From contig SMYQ01000032.1 in NCBI GenBank assembly GCA_007050885.1, positions 1 through 43,406 on the forward strand: 43,406 bases of DNA, read 5' to 3'. Below the pieces are notes generated by a model that was not told where the DNA came from, did not search any database, and saw nothing but the letters and a program-made list of their open reading frames with translations. The position numbers and the translations under genes were made by a program. Of the stretch, positions 42,142 through 43,406 are shown one piece after another; positions within the stretch are counted from its first letter, which is position 1, and each line of letters opens with the position of its first letter. The DNA comes from Candidatus Bathyarchaeota archaeon (GTDB lineage: Archaea; Thermoproteota; Bathyarchaeia; 40CM-2-53-6; RBG-13-38-9).

Positions 42142-43239
42142 TTGAGAGCTATAATTGTTGAATGCAAACTACCAAAAATTGTTTCTCGGGTAAAAGAGCT
42201 CTCCATTATGGCAGAGAGTATAGGATATAGAGTTGTAAAAACTCTAATTCAGAAACGATATAGTGTTCATCATAGTCATTGTATTGGAATCGGTAAACTC
42301 GAAGAACTTAAGAAATTAGTAGATCAAGAGAAAGCCGATGTTGTAATATTCACAAATACTCTTCCAAGCAGTCAAGTATTTAAAATTCAAAAAAGAATTG
42401 GGGACATAAAAGTAATCGATAGAAATCTTTTGATTCTTGAGGTCTTTAGTAAAAGGGCTATGACAAAAGAAGCAAAACTGCAGATAGAACTAGCTAAACT
42501 TAGATATACCTTCTCTTGGGGCCGAGAATTCATAAAGATGAAGGGCATTAGTGGTGAACAGGTGGGATGGAGCGGACCAGGGGATTACCCATTTAATGAA
42601 TACGAAAGAGCAGCTAGGAGACAAATACGCAAAATCAAACTGAATTTACTCAACGTGCAATCAAAGAAGACTGCATTAAGAAAAAGAAGAAGAGAGTTGG
42701 GATTCCCAATAGTAGCCTTGACGGGCTACACTCAAAGTGGAAAAACCACCTTTTTTAACAGACTCGCCTCAGAATCAAAAGATGTAGGATTAGGGCCATT
42801 CACAACTCTTACTTCTTACTCTCGACTTGTGAGATGGAAAGGCTCTGAATTCATGCTTGTTGATTCTATAGGTCTTATAGAAGATATGCATCCGATGATT
42901 ATAGAAGCCTTCTTCGTAACATTAGATGAGATAACAAACGCTGATCTAATACTGTTATTTGTTGATGTAAGTGAACCGATAAAAATCTTAGAGAGAAAAC
43001 TCTCATCGATTGAAAGTATCACAAGAAAAATTGAAATGCCATCCAAAGTAATAATCTGCGCCAATAAGATAGATCTAATCGATTCTGAAACCTTGGATAT
43101 CGCAACTAAACTTCTTAACCATATTATGCCGGGTCGTGATGTATATCCAATATGCGCCAAAACAGGTGAAAAAATTACTTCTGTAATTAACGATATTCTA
43201 AGACAACTAGATTTGCTACAACCAATTGTAAATACCTAA
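42142..43239 (+). CDS. hflX: GTPase HflX
   Basis: A 365-residue HflX. The N-terminal domain has IGIGKLEELKKLV and KVIDRNLLILEVFSKRA. The helical linker has the glycine-rich GISGEQVGWSGPGDYPFNE. The G domain follows (from about residue 190): G1 GYTQSGKTT, a DVGLGPFTTLTS switch, G3 VDSIGLIED, G4 ANKID and G5 CAKTG. HflX binds the large ribosomal subunit and can split stalled or stressed ribosomes. It starts at TTG 42142, with GGTGG 11 bases upstream, a rather long spacing. Confidence 0.93.
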   Translation: MRAIIVECKLPKIVSRVKELSIMAESIGYRVVKTLIQKRYSVHHSHCIGIGKLEELKKLVDQEKADVVIFTNTLPSSQVFKIQKRIGDIKVIDRNLLILEVFSKRAMTKEAKLQIELAKLRYTFSWGREFIKMKGISGEQVGWSGPGDYPFNEYERAARRQIRKIKLNLLNVQSKKTALRKRRRELGFPIVALTGYTQSGKTTFFNRLASESKDVGLGPFTTLTSYSRLVRWKGSEFMLVDSIGLIEDMHPMIIEAFFVTLDEITNADLILLFVDVSEPIKILERKLSSIESITRKIEMPSKVIICANKIDLIDSETLDIATKLLNHIMPGRDVYPICAKTGEKITSVINDILRQLDLLQPIVNT

Positions 43240-43406
43240 GCGCACGCTGAAAGTTTAGACATTGAAAAGGACTCGCGCCTAATTGAGTACGGATACCGCC
43301 TGGTCTACCACAACCAAGCGTTAGTGCATTTAATTTCGTATGTGTGGGAGTTCAGTTGATTAGATCCTGTCTGTTATTGAACTTTTGCAGCCTCGATTTT
43401 CAACCT
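43240..43406. other. Unexplained GC-richer patch and hairpin at window end
   Basis: I found no gene in these 167 bases. Bases about 43270-43325 are GC-richer than other intergenic sequence here, and CGC-C-TGGT (43297-43304) pairs with ACCA-A-GCG (43313-43320) in a seven-pair stem with one C-A mismatch. It may be part of an RNA gene or leader that continues past the window. Confidence 0.35.

Noticed and set aside
1..43406. CRISPR arrays, insertion sequences, integrase or attachment sites
   Set aside because: No direct-repeat arrays, transposase or integrase motifs, or long inverted repeats were seen anywhere in the window.

Overview
The window is archaeal. It holds archaeal-type AlaRS, LeuRS, PheRS (two subunits) and AspRS, an archaeal ribosomal stalk operon (SecE, Spt5, uL11, uL1, uL10/P0, P1), eL40, Trm5, DtdA, Nre, FEN-1, DUF371 and a fragment of an ESCRT-III (Cdv)-like protein. 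The low GC, the bulge-helix-bulge (BHB) introns, the Cdv-like protein and a bacterial-type GrpE-DnaK-DnaJ set together suggest a non-hyperthermophilic TACK archaeon, perhaps Bathyarchaeia or a Thaumarchaeota relative. That placement is inference. Starts are often TTG, preceded by GGTGA- or GAGG-like ribosome binding sites.

Layout. 1-6272, mostly minus strand: aminotransferase, TSUP permease, a two-helix ferritin-like protein (+), an unknown coiled-coil membrane protein, serine acetyltransferase with a zinc-ribbon head, a Gfo/Idh/MocA oxidoreductase and MobB. 6372-6619, minus: a tRNA-Trp gene broken into six exons by five introns. 6768-13522, mostly plus: ADP-forming acyl-CoA synthetase alpha, an EF-Tu domain-2-like protein (-), PheS-PheT, TrmO (-) and IlvE. 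13531-22420, minus: SecE-Spt5-L11-L1-L10-L12 followed by AlaS-LeuS. 22569-25011, minus: NusA-like KH protein, then argF-dtdA, in which argF is interrupted by a 34-nt sequence that folds as a BHB intron. 25284-32595, mostly plus: AspS, eL40 (-), a small membrane protein, a LarA-family protein, an anchored extracytoplasmic protein, Nre and FEN-1. 32600-36196, mostly minus: winged-helix/ESCRT-III-like protein, Pcm, DUF371 (+), Trm5 and CcdA. 36398-43239, mostly plus: GrpE, DnaK, DnaJ, a YkgJ-type cysteine-cluster protein, HtrA (-) and HflX.

The strongest discovery is unusually heavy archaeal intron invasion. The tRNA-Trp gene needs five excisions at 10/11, 28/29, 37/38, 45/46 and 59/60. Removing them gives a complete cloverleaf with anticodon CCA, A73 and an encoded CCA end. 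Two of these introns sit after the identical hexamer CCGTAG and use the same pairing partner GCGG, which suggests an intron copied itself within the gene. The ornithine carbamoyltransferase gene looks frameshifted, but removing the 34-nt BHB element restores the invariant STRTR-SFE motif exactly. All six introns have bulges of the form A-N|N and begin with A, so one splicing endonuclease could serve both the tRNA and the mRNA.

Three genes were recovered by reading the intergenic spaces: secE (22244-22420), rpl40e (26621-26785) and the tRNA. Two genes (ilvE and the YkgJ-type gene) have conserved N-terminal residues upstream of any ATG, GTG or TTG codon, which points to non-canonical initiation.
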